Assembly: GCF_963576545.1 (NCBI RefSeq)
Contig: NC_083646.1
Span: 24,142,527-24,206,526, forward strand
Source of the DNA: Limanda limanda
Taxonomy: Eukaryota; Chordata; Actinopteri; Pleuronectiformes; Pleuronectidae
Length of the DNA: 64,000 nucleotides
Reading direction: 5' to 3'
The notes under the pieces: model-generated
The model's input: the letters and a program-made list of their open reading frames with translations, nothing else
Database searches by the model: none
What the model was told of the DNA's origin: nothing
In this document: in pieces, positions 23,001 to 45,020 of the stretch
Numbering within the stretch: position 1 is the stretch's first letter
Layout of the letters: each line of letters starts with the position of its first letter
Made by a program: the position numbers and the translations under genes

Positions 23001-26000
23001 GACATTTAAAGTTATGAAATAGTGGAACAAACTGTCAGCTGTCAGTGGCCTGATTCCAAGAAACACTGTTAGTGATACAAGACCTCGTATCCATTGGTGT
23101 GCCAAATACCGCTCTCACTTTGTGTATCACATGTGGTCTGGCCCACACATGCTTATAACAGGCACACAAGTGGACAGGGCCTCCGCCTACACACACTCCC
23201 ATCCATTTAAACACTGTAGCGCCAAGCCGTACACACAAACTGTCCTCTCTGATGAAACAGCATTCATGCGACATTGTGGTTCTACCAGGCAGGATGTCTG
23301 TCGCATCTTGTCTGTGGTTCTTTAAGTGGAGTCTGGAGACCAGAATGAATCTATAGTGGGGGTTTCTTTTTTCTTATTTCCACTACGTAGAGATTAATTA
23401 GAGACATAATGTATGTTTTTCAGCCTTCGTCTTAGAAAAAGCATAGTTATGTCGTTTGTTATCATGACCAAATCATATGGGAGGACAGAAATATTGTCAG
23501 ACAGTGTTTCTAGCTGTGATCCGGCTCCATATTTAATGCAAATTTACAGAGTGATTTCTTAGAATGTCTGTACTTGAGGTTTGCTGCTTGTTTCAGTAGG
23601 TTTACTTGTTAACTTTGGTGCTCATGCTCAGCAGTCCATCATTCCATTGCATCCTTCAGGCTTAATATCACAAGATCCCCATGATTTTCAGATTTATGAA
23701 GTGATATTGACCATTGTCTATGTGAAACAGATAATAAGACTTGATGAATGGGTGACATTAGTGATGAAATTACATCAACCTTAACAGGCTATTGTATTAA
23801 CACACCTAGCCGATCCCACTCCTCCCCGCCGCACGTTTAATTGATTAATTGCTGACGTGGATGGATGAGGGGTTGCAGGTCCTGAATCGGTGGCTGATTG
23901 CAAGTCAACCATAAACAGGAGCAGCCACAGTGGGCCCTCAAGGGCAATATTCATGCTCCCCAACCTTATGGTGATTCCTTATCCAGCTCTGACAAGAGGA
24001 AAAATATTCGGCCATAAAAACGCTAGTATCACCGGGCTGACATATAAAGCCCTCCGTCACTCCCTCCCTCTCGCTCCCTCTCTCTCTCCGTTGCATCTCC
24101 TTTACCTCGCAGTCGCTCAGCACACCCGTCGGACTCTGAAATCACCCATCCTCCTCTGCATGTGCGGCTACGGTCTCTCAGGTGGCCCCTGTACCTCCCC
24201 CAGCTTTAAATATGAGCAAATAATGGCAGAGTGAGTGATGCTGCCTGTGTCCTTGACTGGGATCCTCTGTGTGCTATAGTCACATCTCACTGTCTCAGAG
24301 CCCCGTGGGACCCATAAAACACCCCCGTAGAAAAACTCCCAAGGCTTGTTGGTGGCATCCGTTGGATGGATGCACGGATGCAAAAAGGCAATGAGGTCTT
24401 CGTGTGTGTTTGTACAAGTGTGGAGGGAGGGATAGATTATGTTTGCACGGCTGTGTGTTTAATGAGAGGGGCACCGTGTCCACTTTAATGTGTTTGCATT
24501 TCAGATGTGGTGCAACAAAGTTATTAAAACGTTATACTGCACGTCAGATCTCTTTTATGTCTCACTGTTTGTTTCCATGCATCTTCCGTGGCCCCGGCAG
24601 CTGATGTTGGGTTTAGTAGTGCAGGAGGTTAGGATCAGTCTTTGTGGCTGCCACTTAAATCTTTTCAACAACAAAGTTGCCACCAAACTGTGTTGAAGCT
24701 CCTGCCAGGGGGGAGATGGGGATAATTTTTGGATGAGGATTAAAACGAGGGGGAATGGGTTGGGGGAGTCGCTTATGTTCCTATGCCGTAGCCACAAGTG
24801 TCTGTTCTGCAGGAAAAGAGAAGTGGACATGCGACCATAAAAGAAGTAGAGCCCATTGTCAGCCACATTGTATTTGCTCTCCTCCAATACAGCACAACGT
24901 TAACCCCGCACCCCCGAGCTCCTCCAGGCTGAGGCCTGGGTCTAAACCCCTGCAGCCGGCCGTGAAAACGCTGACACATCGATTACCCCGATGGAAAAAA
25001 AATAAACTGTTGAGCTTGATGAGGAAGAGCACGCCATGTGAAGAGGAAGCATTTCTTAATTTATTCTGTTTATTCAGCATAACAAACAGAGGTCAGGATT
25101 ATGCCGCAGCACGGATAGCTCTGTGTCTATTACACTTATATCTCAAATTAAGGGGTTCACTCTTTCCACTTTTATGGTCATTTCAAAGCCTGCCTCTTGC
25201 CGTCCAAGCCCCCCAGCAAAACTCTGATTACCGAGACTTTTACAGGCTACATAAGCTTCAAGTAAAGCCAAAACAACTCATTTACTCTGGTGAGTCCAGT
25301 TTGGAGCTTTAAGAAACAGATGCCCGTGCTCAGGACTTGCCGTCTTTTTAGTGAACATTAGATGGCGCCATTTAACTTGCAAGAAACCCACAGTCGAAGA
25401 TAACGTTTGCAATATGTGACTGACTGCCTGGTGTGTGGTACATGTGGATCTCTTGCATGAATGAAATGCAATTAGGATTCGATTCGTCCTTTTCAAAGGT
25501 TTCTTCAAATATGGGACTTTTAACATTTATCTCAATTGATATTTGTAATTCTTAGGTAGAGAACAATGAGAATATGTGTCGGGTATAATTGTGCGAGTAA
25601 GTGACGATGTCAGAGCTGGTGTAAGTCCGATAAAGAAAACTTTTATAGATAGAACAGGTTTATGGCTGGTTAATTGTACAATTAAATAAAAGTGTAGAAG
25701 TCTACAAAGGGCGACGGCTCCTTTTTAATGTACTTGAGTTTCCGAGTCACACTTTCAAAAGTAGGAAATTTGTTAAGAGAATATTTCCCAGTCTCTTTGG
25801 TGAACTAGCACAGTGGGTGATAGTGCAGTAGTAAATGAGCGAAGTCGGAGGCTGGGCTTGTGGCAGGGCAGGCGTAGCGTTCAGAGGGGTGTCCCTGCCG
25901 GTGCTGCTTTAACTAGGACAAGCCTCTCTATACCGGTGGACCTCAGGGGCTGATCAGCAGGTCTCAGGAGAGGCTCCCCGCACCGCCGTCTCACCAGGCC

Positions 26001-28210
26001 TGTCACGAGGGGGCTGACGCTGGGCTGCCTGGCTGGCTGGGTGTGGGGCTCCCGTGATGGTGGTGGTGAGTGGGTGGGGGCTGACATGCCGAGAGGGCAA
26101 TTACAGCAAGGACAAAGACTACACAGTGATAAGTCCCCACAGCACCCTAATGAAGAGAGCAAGTTAGCCTGTTAAGAGGACTGGGGAAACGGGCATGGCC
26201 TCTGTGCGTGTTTGTGTGTGTTTACCCGACCCGAGGAGGATACACTTTCTGTTTTATGTAGCTACCGTACTCGCTAACCTCACTGACTGATGCCTTCCCA
26301 GAGCCGGTGTTTTCCCCCTAACAGAGCAAAAGCAAACAACGACATGAAACTGGAAACCAGTGCATCTTTAGGGAATTTTATTCCTGTGGCTGTGTATAGT
26401 GAGAGAGAAAGTCCTGATGTAAGCTGTTAATGAAATGAAATCTTTAAAATATCATGCCTTCGGTGGGTAATTGCAGCACATTAGTGGATCCACAATTTGG
26501 TTTTTATCACACCACTTAATGATTTTTTTTTTAATAATAACTCACTTAAAAATTCTGCACATTATAATATGCGTTATATAGGGGAAATATATTGATGAGT
26601 CTGTAGGTCACCATTAATATAACTATATAATATAAATGTGTAATATAAATATATTCTTGATTTTAAAAAATGCATGTTAAATGAAAAAAGAAAAGAAAAT
26701 GGGAATAATTTCCAGAGAGGGATTAACTTTGTGTTTGGTCACTTTTGCATATCAAGCCCGGATGTGATTATAGCCAGATCGCGTTATCAGGCAGCCGATC
26801 CCAGATGAGCAAGCAACACTCTGTTCTTCTCTTCTTCTTCTTTCTTCTCTTCTAACCTTTTTTCTTTTTTGGGAGGGGGTGCATAGAGAGAGAGAGATGG
26901 CGTGTACCTGATACTGCTGCGTTGGCACACCCGTCTGGAATCTGATAAGAGAGGCTCTGGAGGGGTGCTTATTCAAATCAGTGCATGTACACAGTGAATA
27001 GGAGCAGGTAAAGGCAATAAGATACAACGCGATAACCTTTGTGGAGAGGCGGCGAGAATAGTTTTACACTGTTTCACAGCTCTGCTACACCAACTGAGGG
27101 ATTTTCAGCAGAGCCTAATTGATTTGCTTTATCCCGATTTTTACAAAGAAGCTAAAAACAAAAACATTTCTTTCACTATTGCAACCAAGTGTGTTTATTC
27201 GAGGCGTTTTTACAGTTTTTGTGACACATTCCAGTGATTTTATCATTAGACATTTTTTATTTGCTTTGTAAATTGATAAGCTCTCAACCTCCTCATTGAC
27301 CGCGTTCGACTGTTTTTTTTTGCACTACACGCAAGTGTGTGATTGTGGATTGGTCTCAGATTAGTGTGTGTGTGTGTGTGTGTGTGTGAATGTGCAGTTA
27401 GATTTTAGTTTTTAACGCATATTCAAATATCACATTATCAATTTAGTTTATAATATTCACCCTCTGTCCTCTCCTTTAGACAGACTCAAAGATAAAAGCA
27501 GAAATCTGCTCCGGAGTCTGGCTGGCTGCTACTTATAAAGTGAGTTTGGTCCGTGCATGTATGAGTGAGTGTCCGTGTATGTGTCACAAACATCACATTA
27601 AATCAATTTAATTTAATAACACTGATCCGCAGTGATCAGTTGTAGAGCCATAGTGCAGAAATCTGAAGTGAGGATTAAAGCCTAATTGTAGAGTGGAGGG
27701 GTGGTGTGCCAGGGAGTCTCAGGGGGTGTGGGTGGGTCTGTGTGAGTGTGTGTGTGTGTGTGTGTTAAGGGAGAAAGGGGGGGTCGTAACATATGTTGCG
27801 TGTACTCGGTGCAAGACTCAGCAGTGATAGTTAAACATTGGGGTGAAATGCATCCTCCAAGGGCCTCTGTGTTAATGTGTTTGGCTTGTACTGAACTCAC
27901 CCTCTCTACATGCCTGCATCGGAAAGTACGATGCTGAAACACCATTTACCGCACTGAATGTATTTTGATGATATGAATTATGAGGAAAATTGGAATATTA
28001 TTACCATTATAACAGTAATTACTGTTCCTATTAATTATGTTGCCACTGCAGTATACAATTTTTTTTTTTTTTTTTACATATAATTTTCAAATACGATTTA
28101 GAAATAATTTGTTGATTGTCATTTTAGTTGTTACTATCATAATTAGCTATTCATTTTAATAGGAGACTGTATGTAGAAGCTTCAGGTTCTTTGTTTTATT
28201 TGTTTTTTTT
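20001..28210 (+). other. Intron 4, second segment
   Basis: No exon was recognised. The stretch 20930-21400 is a strong conserved-element candidate by appearance (TTAATTGATAACA, TTTTTAATATTCATGAG, no simple repeats). A second candidate is 23830-24080. Simple repeats: CT-rich at 21686-21766 and 24059-24092, TG at 27365-27388 and about 27745-27764, and 17 consecutive T at 28059-28075. A perfect 16-bp palindrome (TTAATTGTACAATTAA) lies at 25670-25685. GC-richer sequence at 25860-26130 contains GGCTGG-type short repeats. Confidence 0.6.
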
Positions 28211-28309
28211 CTCTCTCTCTCTCTCTCTTTCTCTCTGCATCTCTCTCTCTCTGTCTCTCTCTCTCTGCATCGCTCTCTCTCTGCATCTCTCTCTCTGTCT
28301 CTCGCTCTG

Positions 28310-28357
<48 letters not shown>

Positions 28358-28382
28358 CATCTCTCTCTCTGTCTCTCTTTCT
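28211..28382. repeat. (CT)n tract with scattered GCAT interruptions
   Basis: About 170 bp of nearly pure pyrimidine CTCTCT, broken at intervals by TGCAT and TGTCT. A homopurine-homopyrimidine mirror tract of this size can form triplex (H-DNA) structures. The long open frames here on either strand are low-complexity artefacts. Confidence 0.95.
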
Positions 28383-31260
28383 GTGTAAAAGGGAGAGACG
28401 GAGATAAGAAGTGAATGTGCTTTTAAATAAGTTTAGAGGTGTCATAGAGATGATGAAGTGATTTGATGTTTGGCCACAAAAACCTGCAAAAGAAAATTAT
28501 ATAATTGAATTTTATTTAGATATTTTAATCCTTATAAAGCTTTTTGTCATTATAATTTAAATTTCAATGTGCAGAGAGTGACATTGCAGCACTCTGATGT
28601 GCAGTGTGATCAGACCATACTTTCCGATGTAGCAGGCTGTTGTGCAGCTCATTATGGTCAGAGGTCTAATTTGCAGGCTCTCTTGCTAAATAAATTTCCC
28701 CTGTATTTTCATATTGACTCGTCCAGTATGTAGCCTACCGAGTGGCCGAGATAATGAAACACCCTGTTCTTCCCCTTTGTAACCAAACACCTCTAATCTA
28801 ATATATTACTCACCCATGCACGTGTATGGATGAGCAATTATTCTAAAAAGTTTCCAAGCCGTGCTGAGGTGACAAAGGGAATATGGGCAAGGAGGACTGC
28901 AGACACATTTGACGGCTGCTTGGTGATGCTGATAGGCCAAACGGTGGTGGGAACCCGCCACTTTTAATCATGTGGAGGCTGACGGCTTTCATAAGAGCAC
29001 GCGGCGACTCTGACAACTCTAATAAGGAGAGGTGACAGAGAAACTTTCTGTGTTAGCGGCAAAACAGAGGGGGAAGGTCCCCTTGTTGTCCGCGTGTGTG
29101 GTTTTTGGTTGAGTATAAAGGATGAATTTCACAATCTGAGAGTGGATCTGTGGTGAAAGAATGTCAGTATTAATAAAGGGCTTTGGGGACAAGGTCACAC
29201 GGGTCCCTGTACAGCAGAGCACCCCAAGTCTGTTTGTGGCTATGGAGAAGGGCAAAACATGCTAAGACGTCTCCCTGTGCATAAGGTAACCAGCTGGAGA
29301 TTTGCCCGTCAACGTCTCATCTAGTCGAATTTATGATTCTTCAGCCTTTTTTATTCAAAGACAATTTCAGCACTGAAAAAAAGGAGCGAAAAGGAATGAT
29401 GCTTTGAGGATATAATTAAAGATATCGTTCAAAGAACAACTTTTTGCATATTTGAATTATTACTGTCGTTAAAAACCACACAAAATATGGAAATATGATT
29501 GCCGGAAGCACATAAATCAATGATCAGCAAGGCCTCAGAGCCCAATAAATATGGGGAGTTAAATACTTTAAAATGCAAATCACATCTTAAAATTTGCATA
29601 TGGGTGAATTTAAAGGAAGTGTGCTTCCTTAAGACCCTCTGAGGTAGAAACGGGTGAAGCTGGAGGGCGTTTTGGGGGGGGGGGGACGCAGACAGGCAGC
29701 CGGAGTCTTTTTTTTTTCTTTCTTCCCTCCGTTGTCATTGGTCAAGTTGTTGGATCGTTCTAAATGATAGCAGCTGAAGTGGGCTGACAGACACGACTGC
29801 ATCTCTTTTGTGGATCCAGAAAGTGCCTTAAGTGATCTGAATAATTAGGAGTTAATTATTCTTCATCCATCTAAATCAGAAGAGGACAGATATGGGAATG
29901 GAATTTATAATTTTAGCCCGACGTCCTGTCTTGTTCTAATGTGGTAAACTAAAGTGACTGTGAATAATACCTACTGACCTTTGAGTAATTACGCCTCGCC
30001 TGGCAATTTGCTTGCTGTTGCTAATTGAGGGTATTGATTCAGTGAGATTCATATTAAAAATACATATGTTTTATGGCTGGGATTTTTCTTTCTGGTTGTC
30101 TTTAATGTATTATTAATCCTAATTATTTTTATTTTATTATTTTTTTTTAACAATAATTAGCAGACAGGATGTGCGACACCGGAGGGGTGAAGTACTTTCT
30201 TTGTCCTACTCCCACCCACTGTTGCAGGTACTGTATACGTTGCCAAACTTTCTGCTGAGCCTGGATTAGTTTTGGTCTTGTATGAAGCGGCACAGCAAAC
30301 AGCAGCTGTTTGTGTAAACTTTGCTACCAAAACTGGAAGTAGTAGTATTGAAATATTTTAGTTTTATCTAATCAAATTATCTGGCGAGACTGGAAACAGT
30401 GATAAATGACTTGTAAATTGTAAACATTTTTTCACAAGGCTTCCACATGAAGGCTATGATCCCCCCAGTTTAGCATGAAACCCCCTGTGTTGCTTTCCCC
30501 TCAGACACTTAAAGACGCTCTGGCGGCACCAGTGGATCAATGGACATGATGTCTCTTTGTGCATTAACACTCAGGTTAGAGTGTTAGGTTAAAAACCTGC
30601 CCAGCACCTCCCCAGGAAAAAAAAAAAAAAAGACGAGAGAGAGAAAAATCAATTTTCCTTGTGGAGTCAGAGGGGCGATCTGTGGGTTCTGAAGGCATCC
30701 CTTTACCAATATGTATATATAAATGTGTGTGTGTGTATGAGCAACGTGGGGGTGGGACTGTCACTCCTGCGTGTTTGCATGTGTGAATGCCCTTCCTGTG
30801 GCGCCTGTAGGTATTGACCAGCACAGAGGACGAGGTGGCTCGCTTCAAACACATCTCTCCTCCCTCTTTAGCCCCGTAATATTTTAAGCCTTTTCGACCA
30901 GCAGAGCTCCGGTGGCAGCTCACAGCCCCGTAATAACCCAGATAGGGATCGATGGCGCTGGATTTAGGCACTTACCCCTGCTATAACTGGTAAACTCATT
31001 TGTCTTTCCCGAGCGGCGTTCTCTCGGTTGTTTAAGGAGACACTTAAAAGAATCCCCTGAATTAAGATAATGTGACTGTTGGTGTGTGATGAGGCAGACT
31101 CAGCTGAATGGACAAGCAGCTTTAGCTCTTTTATTAGCTCTCTGTTTAAGGGGCCATACATGTTTTGACGGAGTCCAACTCTTTTTATTTTATTTCTGTC
31201 ATGCCGATTAGTGTGCCAGGGAACACCCGCTCTGCTCCTACACCCCCTCTCCACTGGACG

Positions 31261-31291
<31 letters not shown>

Positions 31292-34200
31292 CTGTGTGTG
31301 TGTGTGAGTGTGTGTGCGAGAGAGAGAACAACTGTGCTACGCATGCCAGCTCAAAATGAGATGGACCAAAGTGTGATGGCCCTGCTGCTCCTCGTGTTCA
31401 AGCCCACATGAACGCCTCAACACAAATTCTTGGTGAAGGACTCAATGGAGTCCGTGAAATCGTATTTGCTGTACAGCTAATGGCATAGGACTGGTTCTGC
31501 AAGAATGTTCCTCAGAGCAAGAAAACACGTCATTTGGCCATGATGCACACTGACCATTTACACTTTTCCACGCACAGGCCAGATACTGTATGGGTGCTGT
31601 GCTGTGATGAATGTACATGTTACAGAAGAGGCTGCGTTTTTAGGAATTTAAATTTGATACTAAACAATTGCATTTCACAGTTTTAGAATGAATTTATAAA
31701 GCATACATATTTCCAGAATCATGGAATTACTTTGTCAAACTTGCAATTCCTGTAAAAATCCCCCCAAAAATGGATGTATGAATGTGAAATAAGCGATTCA
31801 CACACTGTATACCACCCATGCAGCGGCACGTGAGCGAATGTTCAGCACACAGCGACTGGAGCCCAGCTGAGACTTCAGAGGTATTGCTAAAGGTGCCTTG
31901 TCTGGGGAAAGTAGGACGAAGTGTCACGCTCCGTGGAGGGAAGAGAAAAAAATGCCTAAAAACAAAGGAAGTAAAGAAGGAAAGGATGAGGCGTTTTGAT
32001 GAGTCAGAAAAGTCACTCCTATGAGGAGCAAGGAAAGAAAATGGCTAAAACTTCCCAACTTCAAACAGACCTCACATTCTTTTTAGCCCACCTCTCAACA
32101 CACACATTCAGCCCGCTGGCATCACATGGACGTCTTCCTCTTTTTTCTCTTCCTTCTGCGTGTGAAACTACAAAGGGCCGTCCGTCCGAAGGAGCCGCTC
32201 TGCCTCGGGTGCCGCCGGGCGCTGCTGGTGGTAATTAGGCGTCACAACACTTAGGCCGGGTGTCTCGCGCAGCGCCGAATTCCTCCTGACGTGACGGAGG
32301 GATGGAAGAGTTATTCAGCTCTGCAGTTTCTTCTGCTCTGCTGGTCATCTGTCCTCTTCGGGGCCCATCAGCCTAAACAGCCCGGCCAACACACACACGC
32401 ACGCACACGCACATGCACACACACACAACCAGCCCATGACCCCCCCCTACCGATCCCTCCAAGGCAGAAGAGGGAAGCAGTGTTAGAGAGAGAGAGAGAG
32501 AGAGATATCAACGGCCTCGAGGGGTTAGAAGAGGGTTGTGGGGGTTAGTTAAAGGGATGGTCTGTGTGTGAGTGGGGGGGGGGGTGTTAGTCAATAATCA
32601 GACCTCTGCATCACTAACTGTACAGATAATATAGATCAATATGAGGTGAAGGCACATATATTTTACTAATTACTACAATAATTAAAAGGGTCTGTTGTGA
32701 TTAAAATAAAATCAGTATGTGGTCAATTCTTAGCTAAATGGATTCAGACACAGTGGACTAATCCTGTTTCAGCCTTGTTGCTCCCTTGTCATAAAATCAT
32801 TTGAGAAAACAACATTAGCGAGGTGAAGTTTTTTCCCCTTCTCTCTCTTGATAGGTCAACCGCTCAGACCCACAGGACAAGATGAGGGAATAACTCTCTC
32901 AGTTTATTGTTGTTGCCACAGCTGATGGTGGTCGTCAGTGGAAAGACCTGGATTTGATCAGATTTGGTTACTTCAATTGAAAGGAATGTCGAACTCATTG
33001 ACACTTGCAATAAGTGTTAAACGTAGGCTTATATGAAAAAGAGATTTTAATCAGCATCGGTTAACTGCTTTGTATCTGCACATAGTCGTCGACCCTCTGT
33101 TTAAAAACACCTACGTTGCTCCGTTAATCCCCCTTAACAAAAAGATTTGATTGAATAATGAAGAAGGCAGGATGGTGGGGGTGCAGGGTTGGAGAAATGT
33201 GCTGTGGCAGTAAATTCAGAGTTTGTGTGGCGTGCCGAGCACAGCGCCGGGCTACGGGAGGGAGAGACATGCTGCTTTCATGTCCCTGAGCCATGTTCAC
33301 GTCCACTGAAGACTTCTGTTTTTACACAGGTAGGCAGTTTGGGGACTATCTCAGTAAGGAAGAAGGGGGGGTAAAAAAGAAAAAAACAGAAGAGGAAAAA
33401 AAAAGAAGACACGAGAGGAATCAAAGGATGCCCCCCTCCTTTAATAATGTAACAAATATTCTAATTTCTAAAAATAAAACCTCCTCTTCATCCTTCCTGC
33501 TAATCTGAGCTGTAATTTATTCCAACCCAAGGCCATATTAGTATGCTAGCCAAGGGCAAAATGGATACGACAAGACCAAGTTCCCTCAAAAAACTTAAGA
33601 CACGTATAAAAAGAGAGTGAAAAGATCAGGCTGCAACTTGTAGGCGCCACCTGGATTTAGGTTTGTTTTGTAGTTAATTGTCTTTAGTGGATTGTAATAA
33701 CCACTGTAAGCTAATGTAGCCTAGTCTTTTATCATTTTAAAAATAATTCAATGCTGTAGAATATATATATTTATATTATAAGTATTAATAATTAAATGCA
33801 CATAAAATAAAACTTTTTTTTTTCCTGTTGAATAAAAACAAAACATGCAACATAACATATATCTTGAGGTAAAACGAATGAAGCATAAAACAGTGCTTTG
33901 CTCGGCACACAGGCATTTTTGTTATTTCTGATTAATTGCGTACAAACTGTGCGTTTCAATGTCTTCTTGTGTGTGTGTGTCCACGTGAATATATTGATGC
34001 CATTTTATGAAAAGCAATTGAGCAATGGGACTTTGTACCAACCATCACAAAGACACTTCATTATGGGAGCAGTGATAACAAATACGTTGTGTAGGATAAT
34101 GATGGCAGTGGTTCATATTGTTCATTATACGTCTCACACGGCACTTGGAATTTGTGTGTGCATGTGCGCGTGTGTGTGTGTGTGGGTTTGCAAGTGGGAG

Positions 34201-36599
34201 TGTATGTCTTTGTTTTTGTCATTTTACAACATCATGTTTCAGCAAATTAACGTCTGAACCATTGGGAAGAAAAATATACCATCATTTGCCATCGGTGACA
34301 AACAATATATTTTGGATAATGATTGCATCTATTGGCTTGTGCATTTGTAAATGTGAGGTAATGAATTTCTTTTGTGAGCAATGAAAGCAAGCAGAGATAT
34401 TATGTCACTTTGCTTGGACAGACCTATTGGATGCATGATAGACTGTCATTCAATGATAAACTGAATCTGTAAGAAAACAAAAAAAAATCCTTTTATAGTA
34501 GAAATCTGCTAAGTAACCGCACTGCATGTAATGCATAAATATTCCTTTAGATTCTAATGCTGTTCAGAAACACTGGCGATGGCCCATTACAGAATGCGGC
34601 AGGCGTGTGATGTGGAGTCTGACTGGTGGAGGCCTCGAGCGTGTTGGCTGCCTTTGACTTGTGGGCCTGTCAAAGGTTTTGGGGCATTGGACTGAGTCAA
34701 TGCCTGCCACACACATGTCATGCCTTCCCTCCCTGATGAGCCCTGCAGTTATGCAATCAACAGTATTATTGCTTGGAAATGTATATATTTAATTTGTGAA
34801 ACAATGACAGTTTCGCTTGATTTATGGCGCAAGGCAAGGTTTAATTAATTGAAAAATGCATATTACCCTGTGACTTAATTATTAGCTAATTAATCACCGG
34901 GTACTTGTTCAGTGTTCCCCCTCCATTTTCCCTTCTTTTCAGGCATATTTCTGTGTGTGTCTGACACTTGAATTTCCTCCCGGGGTCATTTTTATGTGAG
35001 GTCATGCTTTTTCTTCCTGAGTGGCTGGTGGAATGGAGAACATGCTCTGTGGAATGCCTTTGGTAAAGACTGCACACAGCTCGGTGTGTGAGAGTGTGAC
35101 TTATAAATCTTGGCATCTTTTACTGGGAGTGTGAATGCAGCATTCAGGGCAGGATTTACACTCTGTTTTGAAGTATAAGATGTTGAAAGCCTGTAGTAAA
35201 ACCTTCTAGTCTGACATGTCATGTTGTTAACTTCTTAACAGTCCCTATGTCAATATGTACATACAGCATACCTGTGTGTTTGTGTACTTGAGTGTGTAAA
35301 TCACTATTCGTGGGGCCTATTTTATGAATTCAAACATTAAGTAGCGATACCCTAACTACCCTGTCAGAGGGTGGATATTATATTTGGGGTCAGGTTTGGT
35401 CATGTTGGCTGGGCTAACTTATTTTTTTTGCACTGCACGTGACTGTAATCTTGGAAAACATTAGATTAAGGTCTGGTTTGGACCCAAAAAACAGATAGGC
35501 CTGTCGTGTTAGGTTAGTTTCCTTTTGGGATCGGATGAGTTTGGGCAAAATATTGTGGCCTGAGCAGAACTTAGCTCCTGTCCATGCAGGATTTCTTCCA
35601 ACTTTAAAAAACGGAAATTTCTACACCTCCACTAGACTATCTCTTTACCAAAACATTAAACATATACGCACAAGGGTAAGAAAACAGTCATGTACGCAAT
35701 TTAACACTGGACTCAATCAGCCAAATTTATTGGCTTTAACCCTGGTAACCTGCCGCTTCTAGATTTGGCAAAATTGTCACATCAGTCAGCACACAGTGCA
35801 CACACTTAATACACACTCCTCCGAGCACGCATGCATTCACTAATTATTCGCGACACTTCAAACTCTATTACAAGAACCACTGCTGGCTTGTTGAACACAT
35901 AGAAAGCATTCATATCTTCTGTAGTAGCCTTGGGAAGCACCATTTACCAAAGGTGTAAGCTGATCCTCAGGGTCATGGTCAAAAACAGTGAATAAGGGTC
36001 TCACTGTTACAGCTGTCAGTGGTTTTTCTCTCACTGGTGGGGATCTAAATAGTGGTATTCATATCAGTTACAATTCCACTGAAAATGCAGGGTGAGTGGA
36101 TCAGAAGATCAAGGATGTCCTCACCTGAGAGCTTCTCCAGACAGCTTCTGTTAGTGATAGCCAATGATAGGGAATGGATGCATTGGATGGAGGCATGTTA
36201 GGAAGAGTAGGAGGTGTGGCTGAGGGCAGTCTGCCAAAACACCTTACCTCCAAGACCTATCCTTCCCTTCTCGGCCACTATCCGGCCCCCATGTGTCTGT
36301 GCCTGGTAATGATAAGCGTTTTAAACTATTAGAGCTGCTGTGAAAAAGGCCCGTTTGAGTGCAGAGCTGTCAGTCTGCAATGAGGCAATTGGGGGTGGGG
36401 GGCTGTCATGGCTGCCACTCAATGGGAGGATGAGAACTGTTTGGCCCTAATGGATTCCTCCAGGCGGACGGCTTACACGGCGGCTAGAAGTAAAATCGAT
36501 GCCTTGTCATGAGCGAGTGAGGCATCATCAAACGGCCAGGTGGACGGGGAGGCAAGGAAAGGGAGGCCTGCCTGGATAGTTACGTCTATATCTCAGCTT
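28383..36599 (+). other. Intron 4, third segment
   Basis: Mostly unique sequence. Simple repeats: 12 G at 29674-29685, 15 A at 30617-30631, (TG)n at 31263-31318 with one TC interruption, CA at about 32389-32428, GA at 32487-32506, and purine-rich at 33360-33420. A hairpin with 8-bp arms is at 30565-30586. The stretch 34835-34905 is dense in TTAATTAATT/TAGCTAATTAATC homeodomain-type motifs and is a regulatory candidate. No exon or RNA gene was recognised. Confidence 0.6.
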
Positions 36600-42300
<5,701 letters not shown>

Positions 42301-42359
42301 TGCACTAACACAGACAGCCCTGCAGTTTGGCCCTTTGCACTTTTTATAGCTCTGCTCAG

Positions 42360-42363
<4 letters not shown>

Positions 42364-42398
<35 letters not shown>

Positions 42399-42430
42399 GT
42401 GTGTAAGTGCGTGTGCGTGTGTGTGTGTGT

Positions 42431-42431
<1 letters not shown>
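42364..42431. repeat. (TG)n microsatellite, complementary to the CA tract
   Basis: TG-rich, pure for about 16 units, then interrupted by AAGTG and GCGTG. It follows the (CA)93 tract after only 63 bp. Because TG is the complement of CA, the two tracts can pair into one large slipped hairpin. Confidence 0.95.
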
Positions 42432-44852
<2,421 letters not shown>

Positions 44853-44869
44853 GTTAATGTGAATATGTG

Positions 44870-45020
44870 GTTTAAGTGTACAGCAGACAGACGGTCCACT
44901 TGTTCTTGTTCTGCTGTATGTCTCCTGTATTACTGTGTGGGTTCATTGAGAGAAACCAAAAACAGAGTCAGACTCCTTGTATGTGTTCACATGCGTGGCC
45001 AATAAAGCTGATTCTGAAAG
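44870..45020 (+). mobile_element. LINE 3' tail fragment
   Basis: The stretch ends AGACTCCTTGTATGTGTTCACATGCGTGGCCAATAAAGCTGATTCTGA (about 44970-45018, written here in overlapping words: CTCCTTGTATGTG, GGCCAATAAAGC, GATTCTGA). GGCCAATAAAGCTGATTCTG is a 3' end I recall from abundant teleost non-LTR elements, which often end in TTCTGA repeats. Only the tail is present, with no reverse transcriptase, so this is a 5'-truncated copy. The left boundary is approximate and the family is not named with confidence. Confidence 0.5.

Noticed and set aside
22812..23105. Minus-strand frame of 97 codons, considered as a transposon protein fragment
   Set aside because: No reverse transcriptase, transposase or other recognisable motif was found.
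24755..25312. 185-codon + strand frame inside the long intron
   Set aside because: No domain or conserved motif, no splice context, codon usage unlike the real exons.
25670..25685. 16-bp perfect palindrome TTAATTGTACAATTAA
   Set aside because: Striking, but AT-rich palindromes of this length can arise by chance in AT-rich DNA; no further support.
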